From assembly GCF_027587205.1 (NCBI RefSeq), contig NZ_JAPDOD010000039.1, positions 1 through 64,000 of the forward strand: 64,000 bases of DNA, written 5' to 3'. This DNA is from Solirubrobacter ginsenosidimutans. GTDB taxonomy: Bacteria > Actinomycetota > Thermoleophilia > Solirubrobacterales > Solirubrobacteraceae. The notes beneath the pieces were generated by a model, which made no database searches, had not been told where the DNA came from, and saw only the letters and a program-made list of their open reading frames with translations. Positions 8,062-17,623 of the stretch are shown piece by piece. The translations under genes and the position numbers were made by a program. Numbering within the stretch: the stretch's first letter is position 1; every line of letters begins with the position of its first letter.

Positions 8062-8688
8062 TCAGACGAGGCCGTGGCGCACGGCATACAGCGCGGCCTG
8101 GGTGCGGTCGGTCAGGCCGAGCTTGCCCAGGATGTGGGACACGTGGGTCTTGACCGTCTTCTCCGCCACGCCGAGCTCGAGGGCGATGACCTTGTTCGAG
8201 CGCCCGCGGGCGATCAGGATCAGGACGTCGCGTTCACGGGGCGTGAGGTCGTCGACCTGGGCGGGCGCGCCGCCGCCGTGGGCGATCTCCTCGACGACGC
8301 GGGTGGCGATCGTGGGTGAGAGCGGCGTGTTGCCGTCGGCGGCGGAGCGGATCGCGCGGACCAGCTCGGGCGGTTCGACGTCCTTCAAGAGATAGCCCGC
8401 GGCGCCCGCCCGCAGCGCGGCGAAGAGCTTGTCGTCGTCGCCGAAGGAGGTGAGGACGATGATCTTCGCGCGCGACTCGCGCAGGCGCTTCAAGGCACCC
8501 ACGCCGTCCAGCCGCGGCATCACCAGGTCGAGCAGGATGACGTCCGGGTCGGTGCGGGCGGCGGCGTCGACCGCGGCCTCCCCGTCACCCGCCTCGGCGA
8601 CCACCTCGATGTCGTCCTGGAGGTCGAGGAACGTGCGCAGGCCCTGCCGCACCACGGCGTGATCGTCGGCCAGCAGGACCCGGATCAC
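8062..8688 (-). CDS. NarL/LuxR-family response regulator
   Basis: This 208-residue regulator has a receiver domain (RVLLADDHAVVRQGL, phospho-acceptor Asp in DVILLDLVMPRLDG, Lys in GYLLKDV). A LuxR-type helix-turn-helix follows (LTPRERDVLILIARGRSNKVIA and TVKTHVSHILGKLG). The start is GTG at 8688, overlapping the kinase stop (GTGA), so it is co-translated with and presumably phosphorylated by the kinase at 8685-9815. Confidence 0.95.
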   Translation of the reverse strand: MIRVLLADDHAVVRQGLRTFLDLQDDIEVVAEAGDGEAAVDAAARTDPDVILLDLVMPRLDGVGALKRLRESRAKIIVLTSFGDDDKLFAALRAGAAGYLLKDVEPPELVRAIRSAADGNTPLSPTIATRVVEEIAHGGGAPAQVDDLTPRERDVLILIARGRSNKVIALELGVAEKTVKTHVSHILGKLGLTDRTQAALYAVRHGLV

Positions 8689-9815
8689 GTAGGCATCTCC
8701 AGTTGCACGGTGGTTCCGGCCCCGATTTCCGAGGTCACTTTGAGCGTCCCGCCAAGCTCTGTCGCGCGCTCTTCCATCGACGTCAGCCCGAGCCGCTGCC
8801 CACGCACTTCCGGTCCGGCGGGATCGAAGCCGCAGCCGTCATCGGCGACCTTCAGGAACAGCCGGCCATCGCGGCCGCCGAGCATCACCTTGATCCGCTT
8901 GGCGGCCGAGTGGCGCATGGCGTTCCCCAGCGCCTCCTGCGCGATCCGCAGCACCTGCGTCGCCGGCCCGGGGGCGAGCCGCGGCACGTCGCACACCCGC
9001 AGTTCGATCTGCTGCCCGCTCACCCGCCGGAGCACCTCGACGTGCTTGCGCAGGACGGTCGCGAGCCCTTCCGCCTCCAAGGATCCCGGCCGCAGCTCGA
9101 AGACCACCGCGCGCAGCTCCTCCATCGCCCCGCGCGCCAGCTCGCTCACCCGCCCCAGCTCGACCGCGGCGGCGCCCGGGTCTCGCCCCAACAGCGTCGA
9201 CGCGGACTCCGCCGCGAGCGCGACCCCGAACAGCCGCTGGGTGACGGAGTCGTGCAGCTCGCGCGCCAGCCGGTTGCGCTCCTCGATGATCGACAGCTCG
9301 CGCGAGCGCTGGTAGAGGCGGGCGTTCTCGATCGCGATCGCCGCGTGCGCCGCCAGCAGCTGGATCAGCTTCTGGTCGGCGGCGGAGAACATCGAACCGT
9401 CCTCCTTCTCGGTCAGGTAGACCGCGCCGAGCACCTCGTCGCGGATCACGATCGGCACGCCGAGGAAGGAGCGCATCTGCGGGTGCGCGCGCGGCCACCA
9501 GCCGCGGAAGCGCGGGTCGGCGGTGATGTCGTCGGTGAGGTGCGGCTCGGCCGATTCGAGCATCGCGCCCAGCATCCCGTGGGTGCGCGGGAGCGGACCC
9601 ATCGCCTCGATCAGCTCGTCGCTCATCCCCGAGGTGATGAAGGACGCGAAGGCGCCCTCGCCGTCCGGGATGCCCAGCGCGGCGTACTTCGCGCCCGCCA
9701 GTTCGCGCGCGGAGTCGACCAGGCGCTGCAGCACCGGCTCCACTTCGTGCTCGGCAGCGATCGCCAGCACGACGTCGCTCAACGCCCTGAACGCGGTGCT
9801 GTCGGCGGCGGCCAT
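8685..9815 (-). CDS. GAF-domain sensor histidine kinase (DevS/NarX type)
   Basis: This is a 376-residue soluble kinase. One GAF domain covers about residues 20-170 (ARELAGAKYAALGI, RSFLGVPIVIRDEVLGAVYLTEK). A HisKA_3 dimerisation box with phospho-His is in RNRLARELHDSVTQRLFG, and the ATPase domain has NAMRHSAA and DDGCGFDP. The single GAF plus HisKA_3 layout resembles DevS/DosT proteins, which use GAF to sense redox or gases, but the family haem-ligand cannot be confirmed here. It lies upstream of, and overlaps, its response regulator. Confidence 0.93.
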   Translation of the reverse strand: MAAADSTAFRALSDVVLAIAAEHEVEPVLQRLVDSARELAGAKYAALGIPDGEGAFASFITSGMSDELIEAMGPLPRTHGMLGAMLESAEPHLTDDITADPRFRGWWPRAHPQMRSFLGVPIVIRDEVLGAVYLTEKEDGSMFSAADQKLIQLLAAHAAIAIENARLYQRSRELSIIEERNRLARELHDSVTQRLFGVALAAESASTLLGRDPGAAAVELGRVSELARGAMEELRAVVFELRPGSLEAEGLATVLRKHVEVLRRVSGQQIELRVCDVPRLAPGPATQVLRIAQEALGNAMRHSAAKRIKVMLGGRDGRLFLKVADDGCGFDPAGPEVRGQRLGLTSMEERATELGGTLKVTSEIGAGTTVQLEMPT

Positions 9816-9882
9816 GCACGAACAACGTTACGCGCCGCACCGCGGTTAACCCATCGGCCGCTGGATCTAGGACCATTGGCGC

Positions 9883-10887
9883 ATGTCGCACCCCCGCGAC
9901 GTCTTCCGGCGTCTGGCGATGCTCGGCCTCGCGCTCTGCGTGCTGATCGCGGGCGGGACGGTGGCGTACGCGCTGGTCGAGGACAGCACGCTGTGGAACG
10001 GGTTCGTCTGGACGATCGACACCGTCGCCACCACCGGCTCGATCCAGGCGCCGCAGGACGTTGCCGGCGAGGTGGTCAAGGTGATCCTCACGCTGCTCGG
10101 CGTCGGCACCCTCTTCTACGCCCTGGTCTCGATGACCGAGCTCGTCGTAACCGGCGAATTGGGCACACTCCTGACAGAACGGCGCGTACGCAAGATGACC
10201 GACCGACTCAGGGACCACTACATCGTCTGCGGCTTCGGCCGGGTCGGCCGGCAGGTCGCTTCAGACCTGCGCGCGGCGGGCGCGCCGTACGTGGTCATCG
10301 ACGCCGACGCCGCCAACCGCGAGGCCGCCTACGCGCCCGGCGTGCGCTTCATCAACGCCCGCCCGTCCGACGACGACGCCCTGCGCGACGCCGGCATCGC
10401 CCGCGCCCGGGCGATCGTCGCGTGCGTGGACTCCGACGCCGAGAACATCTTCATCGCGCTGACCGCTCGCGAGCTACGCCCCGACATCGCGATCGTCGCC
10501 CGCGCGAGCCAGGAGGAGAACGAGAAGAAGCTGCGCCGCGCCGGGGTGGACCGCGTGATCTCGCCCTACAAGTCCTCCGGCACCGAGATGGCCCGCCTCG
10601 CACTGCACCCGAACGTCACCGGCACGATGGACGTCGCCGCCGAGTACCGGCTGGAGGAGATCACCGTGCAGCCGGGCTCGGCAGGCGACGCACAGACGGT
10701 CGGCGACGTCCGCGGCGGGTCCTACATCGTCGGCGTCCGCGCCGCCGACGGTTCCTTCCGGCCGCAGCCGGCCGCCGACGCGCTGCTCGCCGCCGGCGAC
10801 GTCGTGATGGCGATCGGCACCCCCCGCACGCTCGAGCGTCTCGAGGAGCTCTTCACCGCCGGCTCAAGCGTCTCGACGGGCGACTAG
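9883..10887 (+). CDS. Two-helix ion channel with TrkA-N (RCK) domain
   Basis: This is a 334-residue membrane protein. TM1 is LAMLGLALCVLIAGGTVAYAL, followed by a re-entrant pore segment, and TM2 is VILTLLGVGTLFYALV. A cytoplasmic NAD-binding RCK domain follows (YIVCGFGRVGRQVASDL, VVIDADAANRE) and a TrkA-C-like tail (about 255-330). The architecture is that of Kch/MthK-type potassium channels. However, where TVGYGD is expected the sequence reads DTVATTGSIQ, so potassium selectivity is doubtful. The gene ends convergently with the ABC permease, overlapping 24 bp. Confidence 0.85.
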   Translation: MSHPRDVFRRLAMLGLALCVLIAGGTVAYALVEDSTLWNGFVWTIDTVATTGSIQAPQDVAGEVVKVILTLLGVGTLFYALVSMTELVVTGELGTLLTERRVRKMTDRLRDHYIVCGFGRVGRQVASDLRAAGAPYVVIDADAANREAAYAPGVRFINARPSDDDALRDAGIARARAIVACVDSDAENIFIALTARELRPDIAIVARASQEENEKKLRRAGVDRVISPYKSSGTEMARLALHPNVTGTMDVAAEYRLEEITVQPGSAGDAQTVGDVRGGSYIVGVRAADGSFRPQPAADALLAAGDVVMAIGTPRTLERLEELFTAGSSVSTGD

Positions 10888-11646
10888 CCAGATGCCGGCC
10901 GCGAGCGCCGCCGCCGCGTAGGCGCACGCGACGAGCAGTCCCACGCCTGGAGCGATCGGGATGGCGTCGTCGGCCGCCGTCGAGCGCTGGATCGCGAGGC
11001 CGGCGAGCATCGGGCAGAAGCGCCCGAGCTTGAGGCCGACGTCCATCGGCAGCATCGAGATCACGATCAGCGGGACCCACAGCACCGCGAAGACGGTCGA
11101 GATCGCCGCCGCGGTGTGGCGCAGCAGCGCGGTCACGCCGAGGCTGAACAGCGCCACCGTGGCGAGATACACGGCGGTGCCGACGACCGCGCGCAGCTCG
11201 ACGCCGAAGCCCGCCACGTGGTAGCCGTTGCCCGCGGTGTAGCCGTTGCCCGCGAGGACCGTGCTCCCGATCAGGTATGCGAGGACGCTGGCCAGCAGCC
11301 CGGCGACGAACACGAGCCCGCCGACGACGACGGCCTTCGCCAGCAGCACGTGGTCGCGCCGCGGCGTGGCGGCGAACGTGGTGCGGATCATCCCGCTCGA
11401 GAACTCGCTGCCCAGCGCCAGCACGCCGAGCGAGACGGCGGCCATCTGGCCCAGGTAGGCGCCGCCGAGGGCGATCGCGACGAGGTCGTCGTGACATCCC
11501 TCGGAGATCGGGCAGCGGTTGGTGTGGGTGCTCGCGGCGATCAGCCAGCTCAACACCACGGTCGAGATCAGCAGCGCGAACAGCGACCAGGGCGTGCTTC
11601 GCAGCGCGCGCAGCTTCGTCCACTCCGCGCGAAGTGCGTCGCTCAT
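10864..11646 (-). CDS. ABC-2 type exporter permease
   Basis: This is a 260-residue integral membrane protein with about six hydrophobic helices (for example WSLFALLISTVVLSWLIA, ALLASVLAYLIG, GVGLLVACAYAAAALAAG). The SSGMIRTTFAATPRR segment between helices is typical of ABC-2 permeases of the bacitracin/NatB type. The start overlaps the ATPase stop (ATGA), so the two form one exporter. Substrate is unknown; similar systems handle peptides or antibiotics and are often controlled by an adjacent two-component system like the one at 12618-14425. Confidence 0.9.
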   Translation of the reverse strand: MSDALRAEWTKLRALRSTPWSLFALLISTVVLSWLIAASTHTNRCPISEGCHDDLVAIALGGAYLGQMAAVSLGVLALGSEFSSGMIRTTFAATPRRDHVLLAKAVVVGGLVFVAGLLASVLAYLIGSTVLAGNGYTAGNGYHVAGFGVELRAVVGTAVYLATVALFSLGVTALLRHTAAAISTVFAVLWVPLIVISMLPMDVGLKLGRFCPMLAGLAIQRSTAADDAIPIAPGVGLLVACAYAAAALAAGIWLVARRDA

Positions 11647-12536
11647 CGGAACTCCACCGCCTCACGGGTCAGGTCCATGAACACCTCTTCGAGCGTCGTC
11701 CGCTGCGGGGCGAGCTCGTGCACCCGCAGACCGGCGTCGAACGCGAGATCGGCGATCGCCGGCGCGGACAGGCCGGTGACGCTCAGCGCGTCCCCGCCGT
11801 CGGCGCTCACCCGCCCGCCGGCGTCGGCGAGCAGCGCCATCAGCTCCTCGGCCTGCGGGCTGCGCACCGTCACCCGTCCGGTCCCGTCGTTGAGCGCGTC
11901 GCTGACGGTCGTGTCGGCGATCAGCCGCCCGCGGCCGATCACGATCAGGTGGTCGGCAGTGTCCTCGAGCTCGCTCATCAGGTGGCTGGAGACCAGGACC
12001 GCCCGCCCCTCGGCGGCGAGCGAGCGCAGCAGCCCGCGAATCCACCGGATCCCCTCGGGGTCGAGGCCGTTGACGGGCTCGTCGAACAGCAGCACCGGCG
12101 GGTCGCCGAGCAGCGCGGCCGCGATCCCGAGCCGCTGGCGCATGCCGAGCGAGTAGCTGCCGATGCGCCGGCCCGCGACACCGGAGAGGCCGACGAGCGT
12201 CAGGACCTCCGGCACGCGGCTGGGCGCGAGCGCGTTGCTGTCGGCGAGCCAGCGCAGATGATCGACGCCGCGCAGCCCGTTGTGGACGCCGCTCGCGTCG
12301 AGCAGTGCGCCGACCTCGCGCAGCGGGTGGTTGAGCTCGGCGTAGGGACGCCCGCCGATTCGCGTGCTGCCGGCGTCGGGCGTGTCGAGCCCGAGGATCG
12401 CCCGCATCGTCGTCGACTTGCCGGAGCCGTTGGGCCCGACGAACCCCGTCACCTGGCCCGGTTCGACGCTGAACGTGAGGTCGTCCACCGCCAGCGTCTC
12501 GCCGTAGCGTTTGGTCAAGCTCTCGACTTCGATCAT
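11643..12536 (-). CDS. ABC transporter ATP-binding protein
   Basis: The gene encodes a 297-residue nucleotide-binding subunit with Walker A GPNGSGKST, signature YSLGMRQRLGIA, Walker B PPVLLFDEPVNGLDPEG and the switch His in LVSSHLMSELE. The ATG at 12536 starts MIEVESLTKRYGE, the usual beginning of these subunits; the frame stays open far upstream but without homology. It pairs with the permease at 10864-11646. The C-terminal extension (about 215-297) is common in exporters of the drug/antibiotic group. Confidence 0.95.
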   Translation of the reverse strand: MIEVESLTKRYGETLAVDDLTFSVEPGQVTGFVGPNGSGKSTTMRAILGLDTPDAGSTRIGGRPYAELNHPLREVGALLDASGVHNGLRGVDHLRWLADSNALAPSRVPEVLTLVGLSGVAGRRIGSYSLGMRQRLGIAAALLGDPPVLLFDEPVNGLDPEGIRWIRGLLRSLAAEGRAVLVSSHLMSELEDTADHLIVIGRGRLIADTTVSDALNDGTGRVTVRSPQAEELMALLADAGGRVSADGGDALSVTGLSAPAIADLAFDAGLRVHELAPQRTTLEEVFMDLTREAVEFR

Positions 12537-12617
12537 GGTCGGCGACGGTACGTCCGCGCGGGACGCGCGTCGTCGCGCACGAGAGCCGTCTTGGACATCC
12601 CCCGTGAGAGGGATGCC

Positions 12618-13760
12618 ATGGGCGCGCGCGGCGGCCACAATCGAGGGGTGCAGCGTCTGCGCAGCGAGTTGGAGCGCCTGGCGGGACGGCCGGACTGGCC
12701 GCTGGTCTCGGGCCTCGCGCTCGGCCTGCTCGGGCTGCTGGAGGCCTACGTCTACACGCGCGGCGGCGGCTTCGAGGACGACGCCACGACAACGTTCGTG
12801 CTGACGCTGACCGCGACGCTCCCGCTCGTGTTCCGGCGCACCCACCTCAAGACGGCGGCGGCGGTGACTAGCCTGTCGACGCTGTTCCTGGTGTCGAGCG
12901 GCGAGCCGACGCCCGAGACCGCGGCCGTGATCGTCGCGCAGGCCTGGGTGCTCTACCTGCTGGCCGAGCGGACCCGTGGCTGGGTGACGCTGCTGCTGGG
13001 CGTCGCGTTCGTGCTGCTGACGCTCTCCAGCGGGCAGGTCGTGCTCTCGAACCTGCTGCTGCTGGCGGCGGGGATCGGCGCGCTGGCGATCGGCAACGCA
13101 CGCCGGCTCGGGGGCGAGGTGAGCGAGGTGCGCGCGTCGCAGGCGGCGTTGGAGGAGCGCGCGCGGATCGCACGCGAGCTGCACGACGTCGTCGCCCATC
13201 ACGTCTCGACGATCGCGATCCAGGCCGACACCGCGCGGCTGACGACGCCCGGGATGCCGGCCGAGGGCGGCGAGCGGCTGGAGGCGATCGGCCAGACCGC
13301 GCGCGACGCGATGACCGAGATGCGGCGCGTGCTCGGCGTGCTGCGCACCGAGGACGGCGGCGAGCTGGCACCGCAGCCGGGGCTGGACCGGCTCGGCGAG
13401 CTGCTCGAGACCGCGCGCGAGACGGGCACACCGGTGCGCTTCGTGCTCGACGGGCGGCCCGTGCCGCTCCCGCCGAGCGTCGAGCTGACCGCGTTCCGGA
13501 TCGTCCAGGAGGCGCTGACGAACGCCCGCCGCCACGCGCCCGGAGCGCCGGTCGAGGTCTCGCTGCTCTACTCCGACGACGCGCTGCTGGTCGAGGTGCG
13601 CGACCGCGGACCGGGCCCGCCGGGCGGCGGCGAGAGCGCCGGCGGCGGGCAGGGATTGGTGGGCATGCGCGAGCGGGTGACGATGGTCGGCGGCGAGCTG
13701 CGGACCGGCGCCGCCGACGGCGGCGGCTTCACGGTCGAGGCGAGGCTGCCATGGCGATGA
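12618..13760 (+). CDS. Membrane sensor histidine kinase (NarL-type partner)
   Basis: This is a 380-residue kinase. Four or five membrane helices occupy residues 25-160 ([59 protein letters not shown]). A HisKA_3 domain has phospho-His in [19 protein letters not shown], and an ATPase domain has [12 protein letters not shown] and [14 protein letters not shown] 12618 has GAGAGG upstream; GTG 12648 is an alternative start 10 codons later. It is divergent from the ABC exporter and overlaps its response regulator. Confidence 0.93.
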   Translation: MGARGGHNRGVQRLRSELERLAGRPDWPLVSGLALGLLGLLEAYVYTRGGGFEDDATTTFVLTLTATLPLVFRRTHLKTAAAVTSLSTLFLVSSGEPTPETAAVIVAQAWVLYLLAERTRGWVTLLLGVAFVLLTLSSGQVVLSNLLLLAAGIGALAIGNARRLGGEVSEVRASQAALEERARIARELHDVVAHHVSTIAIQADTARLTTPGMPAEGGERLEAIGQTARDAMTEMRRVLGVLRTEDGGELAPQPGLDRLGELLETARETGTPVRFVLDGRPVPLPPSVELTAFRIVQEALTNARRHAPGAPVEVSLLYSDDALLVEVRDRGPGPPGGGESAGGGQGLVGMRERVTMVGGELRTGAADGGGFTVEARLPWR

Positions 13761-14425
13761 TCCGCGTGGTGGTGGCCGACGATCAGCAGATCGTGCGCGC
13801 CGGCTTCGGCGCGCTGCTCGACACGCAGCCCGACATCACGGTCGTCGCCACCGCGGCGGATGGGAGCGAGGCGGTCGAGGCGTGCCGCTCGCACCGGCCC
13901 GACGTCGTGCTGATGGACGTCCGCATGCCCGTGATGGACGGCATCGAGGCGACCCGCCGGGTCTCCGGCGACGCCCGGGTGATCGTGCTGACGACGTTCG
14001 ACCTCGACGAGTACGTCTACGACTCGCTGATCGCGGGCGCCAGCGGGTTCCTGCTCAAGGACGTCCGAGCCGAGCACCTCTTCGACGCCGTCCGCGTGGT
14101 CGCGGCCGGCGAGGCGCTGCTGGCCCCGTCGGTCACGCGCCGGCTGATCGGCGAGTTCGCGCGCCGCCGTCCCGGGCGCCCGCGGTCGCTGGACGAGCTG
14201 ACGCCACGCGAGGTCGACGTCCTGCGCGAGCTCGCCGAAGGCCTGTCCAACGCCGAGATCGCCGCGCGGCTCGTGGTGAGCGAGGAGACCGTCAAGACCC
14301 ACGTCAGCCGCGTCCTGATGAAGCTCGGCCTGCGCGACCGCACCCAGGCGGTGATCACCGCGTACGAGACTGGGCTCGTCGTGCCGCGATCGCGGCCTGA
14401 CCGTACGCGATCGCCCCGTCGTTGA
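13751..14425 (+). CDS. NarL/LuxR-family response regulator
   Basis: The gene encodes a 224-residue regulator with receiver motifs [14 protein letters not shown], phospho-Asp in [14 protein letters not shown], and FLLKDV. The LuxR-type DNA-binding domain shows [22 protein letters not shown] and [14 protein letters not shown]. The second ATG at 13757 forms an ATGA overlap with the kinase stop and may be the true start. It probably controls the divergent ABC exporter at 10864-12536. The 3' end overlaps hypF by 71 bp on the other strand. Confidence 0.95.
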   Translation: MAMIRVVVADDQQIVRAGFGALLDTQPDITVVATAADGSEAVEACRSHRPDVVLMDVRMPVMDGIEATRRVSGDARVIVLTTFDLDEYVYDSLIAGASGFLLKDVRAEHLFDAVRVVAAGEALLAPSVTRRLIGEFARRRPGRPRSLDELTPREVDVLRELAEGLSNAEIAARLVVSEETVKTHVSRVLMKLGLRDRTQAVITAYETGLVVPRSRPDRTRSPRR

Positions 14426-16616
14426 CGGGCAGCTGCCGCGGCGTGAGCGCCCGCGGCAGCAGCTCGAGCGTCCGCGCCAGCAGCAGCTCGTTCTGAAAGA
14501 CGCCGCCCGAGAGGACGATGACCGGCTCGTCGCGCAGGGCGGCCGCGGTGGCGTTCGCGACCGCGTTGTGGAAGCGGGCGGAGACGAGCGCGACGTCGAC
14601 CCCGCGCTCGACGTCCTCGACCACCGCGGCGACGGTGGGCCGCGCATCGAGCACGAGCCTTGCATCCAAGTCGTATACCGGGGTCCGACCCCGGTATACG
14701 GGTTGTGTACATGTCGTATCCAAGGGGTACGCGGCCGTCTCGTGGCGGTCGGCGCGCGCTTCGAGCTCGATCGCGGCTTGGCCTTCGTAGGTGACGGTGT
14801 CGCGGAGGCCGCAGAGCGCGGCGACGGCGTCGAACAGGCGGCCCATGCTCGACGTCAGTGGTGAGTTCAGGCCGCTGCGGACGAGCTGGGCGACGCGCGA
14901 CCACTCCTCCGGGACGTCGTGGCCGATCTCCAGCAGCCAGGCGCACGCCATCCGCCACGGTGCGCGGATCGCGGCCTCGCCGCCGGGCATCCGCACGGGC
15001 CACAGGTGCCCGAGACGGGTAAAGCTCGTCAGGTCGCCGCGGAGCAGTTCGCCTCCCCACACCGTGCCGTCGGTGCCGTAGCCGGTGCCGTCGTAGATCG
15101 CGCCCGCCGCACGCTCGACGCCGTGCTCGGCCAGGCACGCGGCGAGGTGGGCGTGGTGGTGCTGGACGCCGTCCGTCGGTAGGTCGAGGTCGAGCGCGTA
15201 CTTCGTCGAGAGGTACTCCGGGTGCAGGTCGCAGGCGACGAGCTCCGGGGTCACGGCGAACAAGCGCTCGAAGTGGGCGACGCCGTCGGTGAAGGAGCGC
15301 AGCGTCTCGTAGTTGCCCAGGTCGCCGATGTGATGGGAGACCCAGGCGCGGCCGTCGCGGGCGAGCGCGAACGTCGACTTGAGCTCCGCGCCGACCGCGA
15401 GCAGCGGGGGCGCGGGCGCGACCGGGAGCGTTGCCGGCACGTACCCACGAGAGCGCCGCACGATCCGCCCGCCGCGCAGCACGGAATCGTCGACCCGCGT
15501 GTGGATCGGGCGGTCGTGCAGGAGGAAGACGTCGGCGATGCCGGCCAACCGCTCGAGCGCGTCATCGTTCTCGAACGCGATCGGCTCGTCGGAGACGTTC
15601 CCGCTGGTCATGACGAGCGGGACGCCGACGTCGGCCAGCAGGAGGTGGTGGAGCGGCGAGTAGGGGAGCATCACGCCGAGCTCGGGGGTGCGCGGAGCGA
15701 CGGAAGGCGCGACCGCCGCGCCGGGAAGGCGCGGCGCGATGACGATGGGGCGGGCGCGCGACGTGAGCGCGGTGGCGGGCGACGAGGGCGCGGTCTCGGG
15801 CGGCGACGGCGCCGGCTCGAGGGCGACGAGCGTCGCCGCCATCGCGGCGTCGCGCGCCATCAGCGCGAACGGGCGCTCCTCGCGGTGCTTGCGAGCGCGC
15901 AGGCGGGCGACCGCCGCCTCGTCGTCCGCGCGGCACGCCAGGTGGAAGCCGCCGATGCCCCTGACCGCGAGGATCGCGCCGCCGCGCAGGGCGCGCGCGG
16001 CGGCCGCGAGCACGTCGTCGGCCGCGCCCGCGCCGCCCGCCTCCGCGCCGGCGTCCTCCGTCAACGTCACCCGCGGCCCGCACTCCGGGCAGGCGTTCGG
16101 TTGGGCGTGGAAGCGGCGGTCGCGCGGGTCGTCGTACTCGGCCTGGCACGCCGCGCACATCACGAACGAAGCCATCGTGGTCCACGGGCGGTCGTACGGC
16201 ACGCCGGTGACGATCGTGAACCGCGGGCCGCAGTCGGTGCAGTTGATGAACGGGTAGCGGTAGCGGCGGTCGAGGGGGTCGAAGAGCTCGGCCAGGCACG
16301 CGTCGCACGTCGCGGTATCCACCGAGATCGGCGCGTCCGGGGCGCCGCCACGCGGGCTCGCGCGGATCTCGAAGGAGCGCGCGCCCTCCTCCGGCACGAC
16401 GACGCTCGACACGGACTCGACCGACGCCAGCGGCGGCGCCTCCGACCGCAGGCGCAACAGGAACGCATCCACCTGCGGGCCCTCGACCTCGACCACCACG
16501 CCCGACGCGTCGTTGAACACGAAGCCCGTCAGCTCCAGCTCCGACGCCAACCCGAACACGAACGGCCGGAACCCCACGCCCTGCACCACGCCCGACACCC
16601 GCGCTCGGACCCTCAA
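14355..16616 (-). CDS. hypF: Hydrogenase maturation carbamoyltransferase HypF
   Basis: HypF makes thiocarboxamide on HypE from carbamoyl phosphate, the source of active-site cyanide in [NiFe] hydrogenases. Domains in order: acylphosphatase (about 1-90, [14 protein letters not shown]), zinc fingers ([37 protein letters not shown]), a YrdC-like domain (about 200-390, [13 protein letters not shown]), and a Kae1-like domain with [15 protein letters not shown] and [10 protein letters not shown]. Length is 753 aa, normal for the family. Residues 631-653 come from an in-frame palindromic element ([15 protein letters not shown]), in a loop near the C-terminus. The TTG start overlaps the upstream stop (TTGA). 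It is the last gene of the hydrogenase operon. Confidence 0.95.
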   Translation of the reverse strand: MRVRARVSGVVQGVGFRPFVFGLASELELTGFVFNDASGVVVEVEGPQVDAFLLRLRSEAPPLASVESVSSVVVPEEGARSFEIRASPRGGAPDAPISVDTATCDACLAELFDPLDRRYRYPFINCTDCGPRFTIVTGVPYDRPWTTMASFVMCAACQAEYDDPRDRRFHAQPNACPECGPRVTLTEDAGAEAGGAGAADDVLAAAARALRGGAILAVRGIGGFHLACRADDEAAVARLRARKHREERPFALMARDAAMAATLVALEPAPSPPETAPSSPATALTSRARPIVIAPRLPGAAVAPSVAPRTPELGVMLPYSPLHHLLLADVGVPLVMTSGNVSDEPIAFENDDALERLAGIADVFLLHDRPIHTRVDDSVLRGGRIVRRSRGYVPATLPVAPAPPLLAVGAELKSTFALARDGRAWVSHHIGDLGNYETLRSFTDGVAHFERLFAVTPELVACDLHPEYLSTKYALDLDLPTDGVQHHHAHLAACLAEHGVERAAGAIYDGTGYGTDGTVWGGELLRGDLTSFTRLGHLWPVRMPGGEAAIRAPWRMACAWLLEIGHDVPEEWSRVAQLVRSGLNSPLTSSMGRLFDAVAALCGLRDTVTYEGQAAIELEARADRHETAAYPLDTTCTQPVYRGRTPVYDLDARLVLDARPTVAAVVEDVERGVDVALVSARFHNAVANATAAALRDEPVIVLSGGVFQNELLLARTLELLPRALTPRQLPVNDGAIAYGQAAIAARRAQSRTR
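14658..14725. repeat. Palindromic element family A, copy 2 (inside hypF)
   Basis: This 68-bp nested palindrome has core 14673-14699 (GTATACCGGGGTC-C-GACCCCGGTATAC) and outer arms CCTTGCATCC and GTATCCAAGG. It shares the core with copies at 5369-5423 and 31250-31304 but is read in a different frame, giving [10 protein letters not shown]. The hypF frame remains open across it. Confidence 0.88.
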
Positions 16617-17623
16617 GCCAGCTCCACCAGCCGGTGATAGGCGGAAGCCTGGGCTTCCTGGATCCGCGGTATGTGCTCGGAGCGGACGACCACGACGAAG
16701 TCGGCAAGCCGCTCCGAAGCGATCCGCCCACCGTCGTAGCCGACCATCGCGATCGTGGCCAGCCCGCGCCGCCGCGCCTCCGCCAAGGCCGCCAGCACGT
16801 TCGCCGACGAGCCCGACGTCGACAGCGTCAGCAACGTGTCATCCGGGCGTCCGTACGCGATCACCTGGCGGGCGAAGATCGCCTCGACGCCGATGTCGTT
16901 GGCGATCGCGGTGAGGATCGCGGGATCGTCGGTCAGGTCCAACGCGCGGCGCCCGCGCGCCCGGAAGTCGGCCACGACGTCCATCGCGTCCGTCGCCGAG
17001 CCGCCGTTGCCCACGGCGAGCAGCCGTCCCGAGCGCAACACACCCGCGGCGGCGACGAGCACGTCCGCGTTCTCGCGCAGCGTCTGCTCGCGCAGCGCGC
17101 CGATCTCCGCCGCCTTGGCCTCGATCGAGCGCCGCACGTCCGCGCGCACCGCGTCGAGATCCTCGGCCCCGCCGCCCTCGAGGAACGGATACAAGAAGCT
17201 GGCCGCCCCCGCACCCACCCGCGACCGGTCCCGGTGCTCGAGGAACACGTGCACGAGCTCCCAGAGCATGTGGTAGAGCGTCTCGATCAGCTCCTGGCGG
17301 ATGAACGGATCGTCGGTCGGCGGGATGAACGACTCGCCGTCGACCCGCACGCCGAGCTCGCTGAAGATCACGACGATGTCGTCGGGCTCGCACTCGAGCT
17401 GCAACGCGTCCAGCGTCGGCATCGCCATCGCCGGCAGCGCCCGCTTGCCCACGATCACGGGATGGACGAACTCGACGGCGATGTGGCGCGCGTCGGACTC
17501 CTCACCCACCGCCAGAAGCCGCCCGCCCCGCAGGAAGCGCTGCGCCATCTCGTCGCACAGCGCCGCCAACCGCTCCGATTCGGCGGCGAAGAAGTCGTGG
17601 TTGGCCCGCGTCCGGTCCGTCAA
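16613..17623 (-). CDS. Double SIS-domain protein of the hydrogenase operon (GmhA-like)
   Basis: The 336-residue protein has two SIS-type sugar-phosphate-binding halves. The N-terminal half (about 1-150) includes LLAVGEESDARHIAVEFVHP; the C-terminal half (about 170-336) includes RLLAVGNGGSATDAMDVVADF and TLSTSGSSANVLAAL, as in phosphoheptose isomerase GmhA. The start is TTG at 17623, overlapping the hypB stop (TTGA). It sits between hypB and hypF in an operon where every neighbour serves hydrogenase maturation, so a role in that process or in binding a phosphorylated ligand is inferred. The reaction is unknown. Confidence 0.8.
   Translation of the reverse strand: MTDRTRANHDFFAAESERLAALCDEMAQRFLRGGRLLAVGEESDARHIAVEFVHPVIVGKRALPAMAMPTLDALQLECEPDDIVVIFSELGVRVDGESFIPPTDDPFIRQELIETLYHMLWELVHVFLEHRDRSRVGAGAASFLYPFLEGGGAEDLDAVRADVRRSIEAKAAEIGALREQTLRENADVLVAAAGVLRSGRLLAVGNGGSATDAMDVVADFRARGRRALDLTDDPAILTAIANDIGVEAIFARQVIAYGRPDDTLLTLSTSGSSANVLAALAEARRRGLATIAMVGYDGGRIASERLADFVVVVRSEHIPRIQEAQASAYHRLVELA

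Noticed and set aside
8703..11033. Long + strand frame of 776 codons
   Set aside because: It crosses the antisense of a histidine kinase and then an alternative frame of the channel gene; no domain was recognised.
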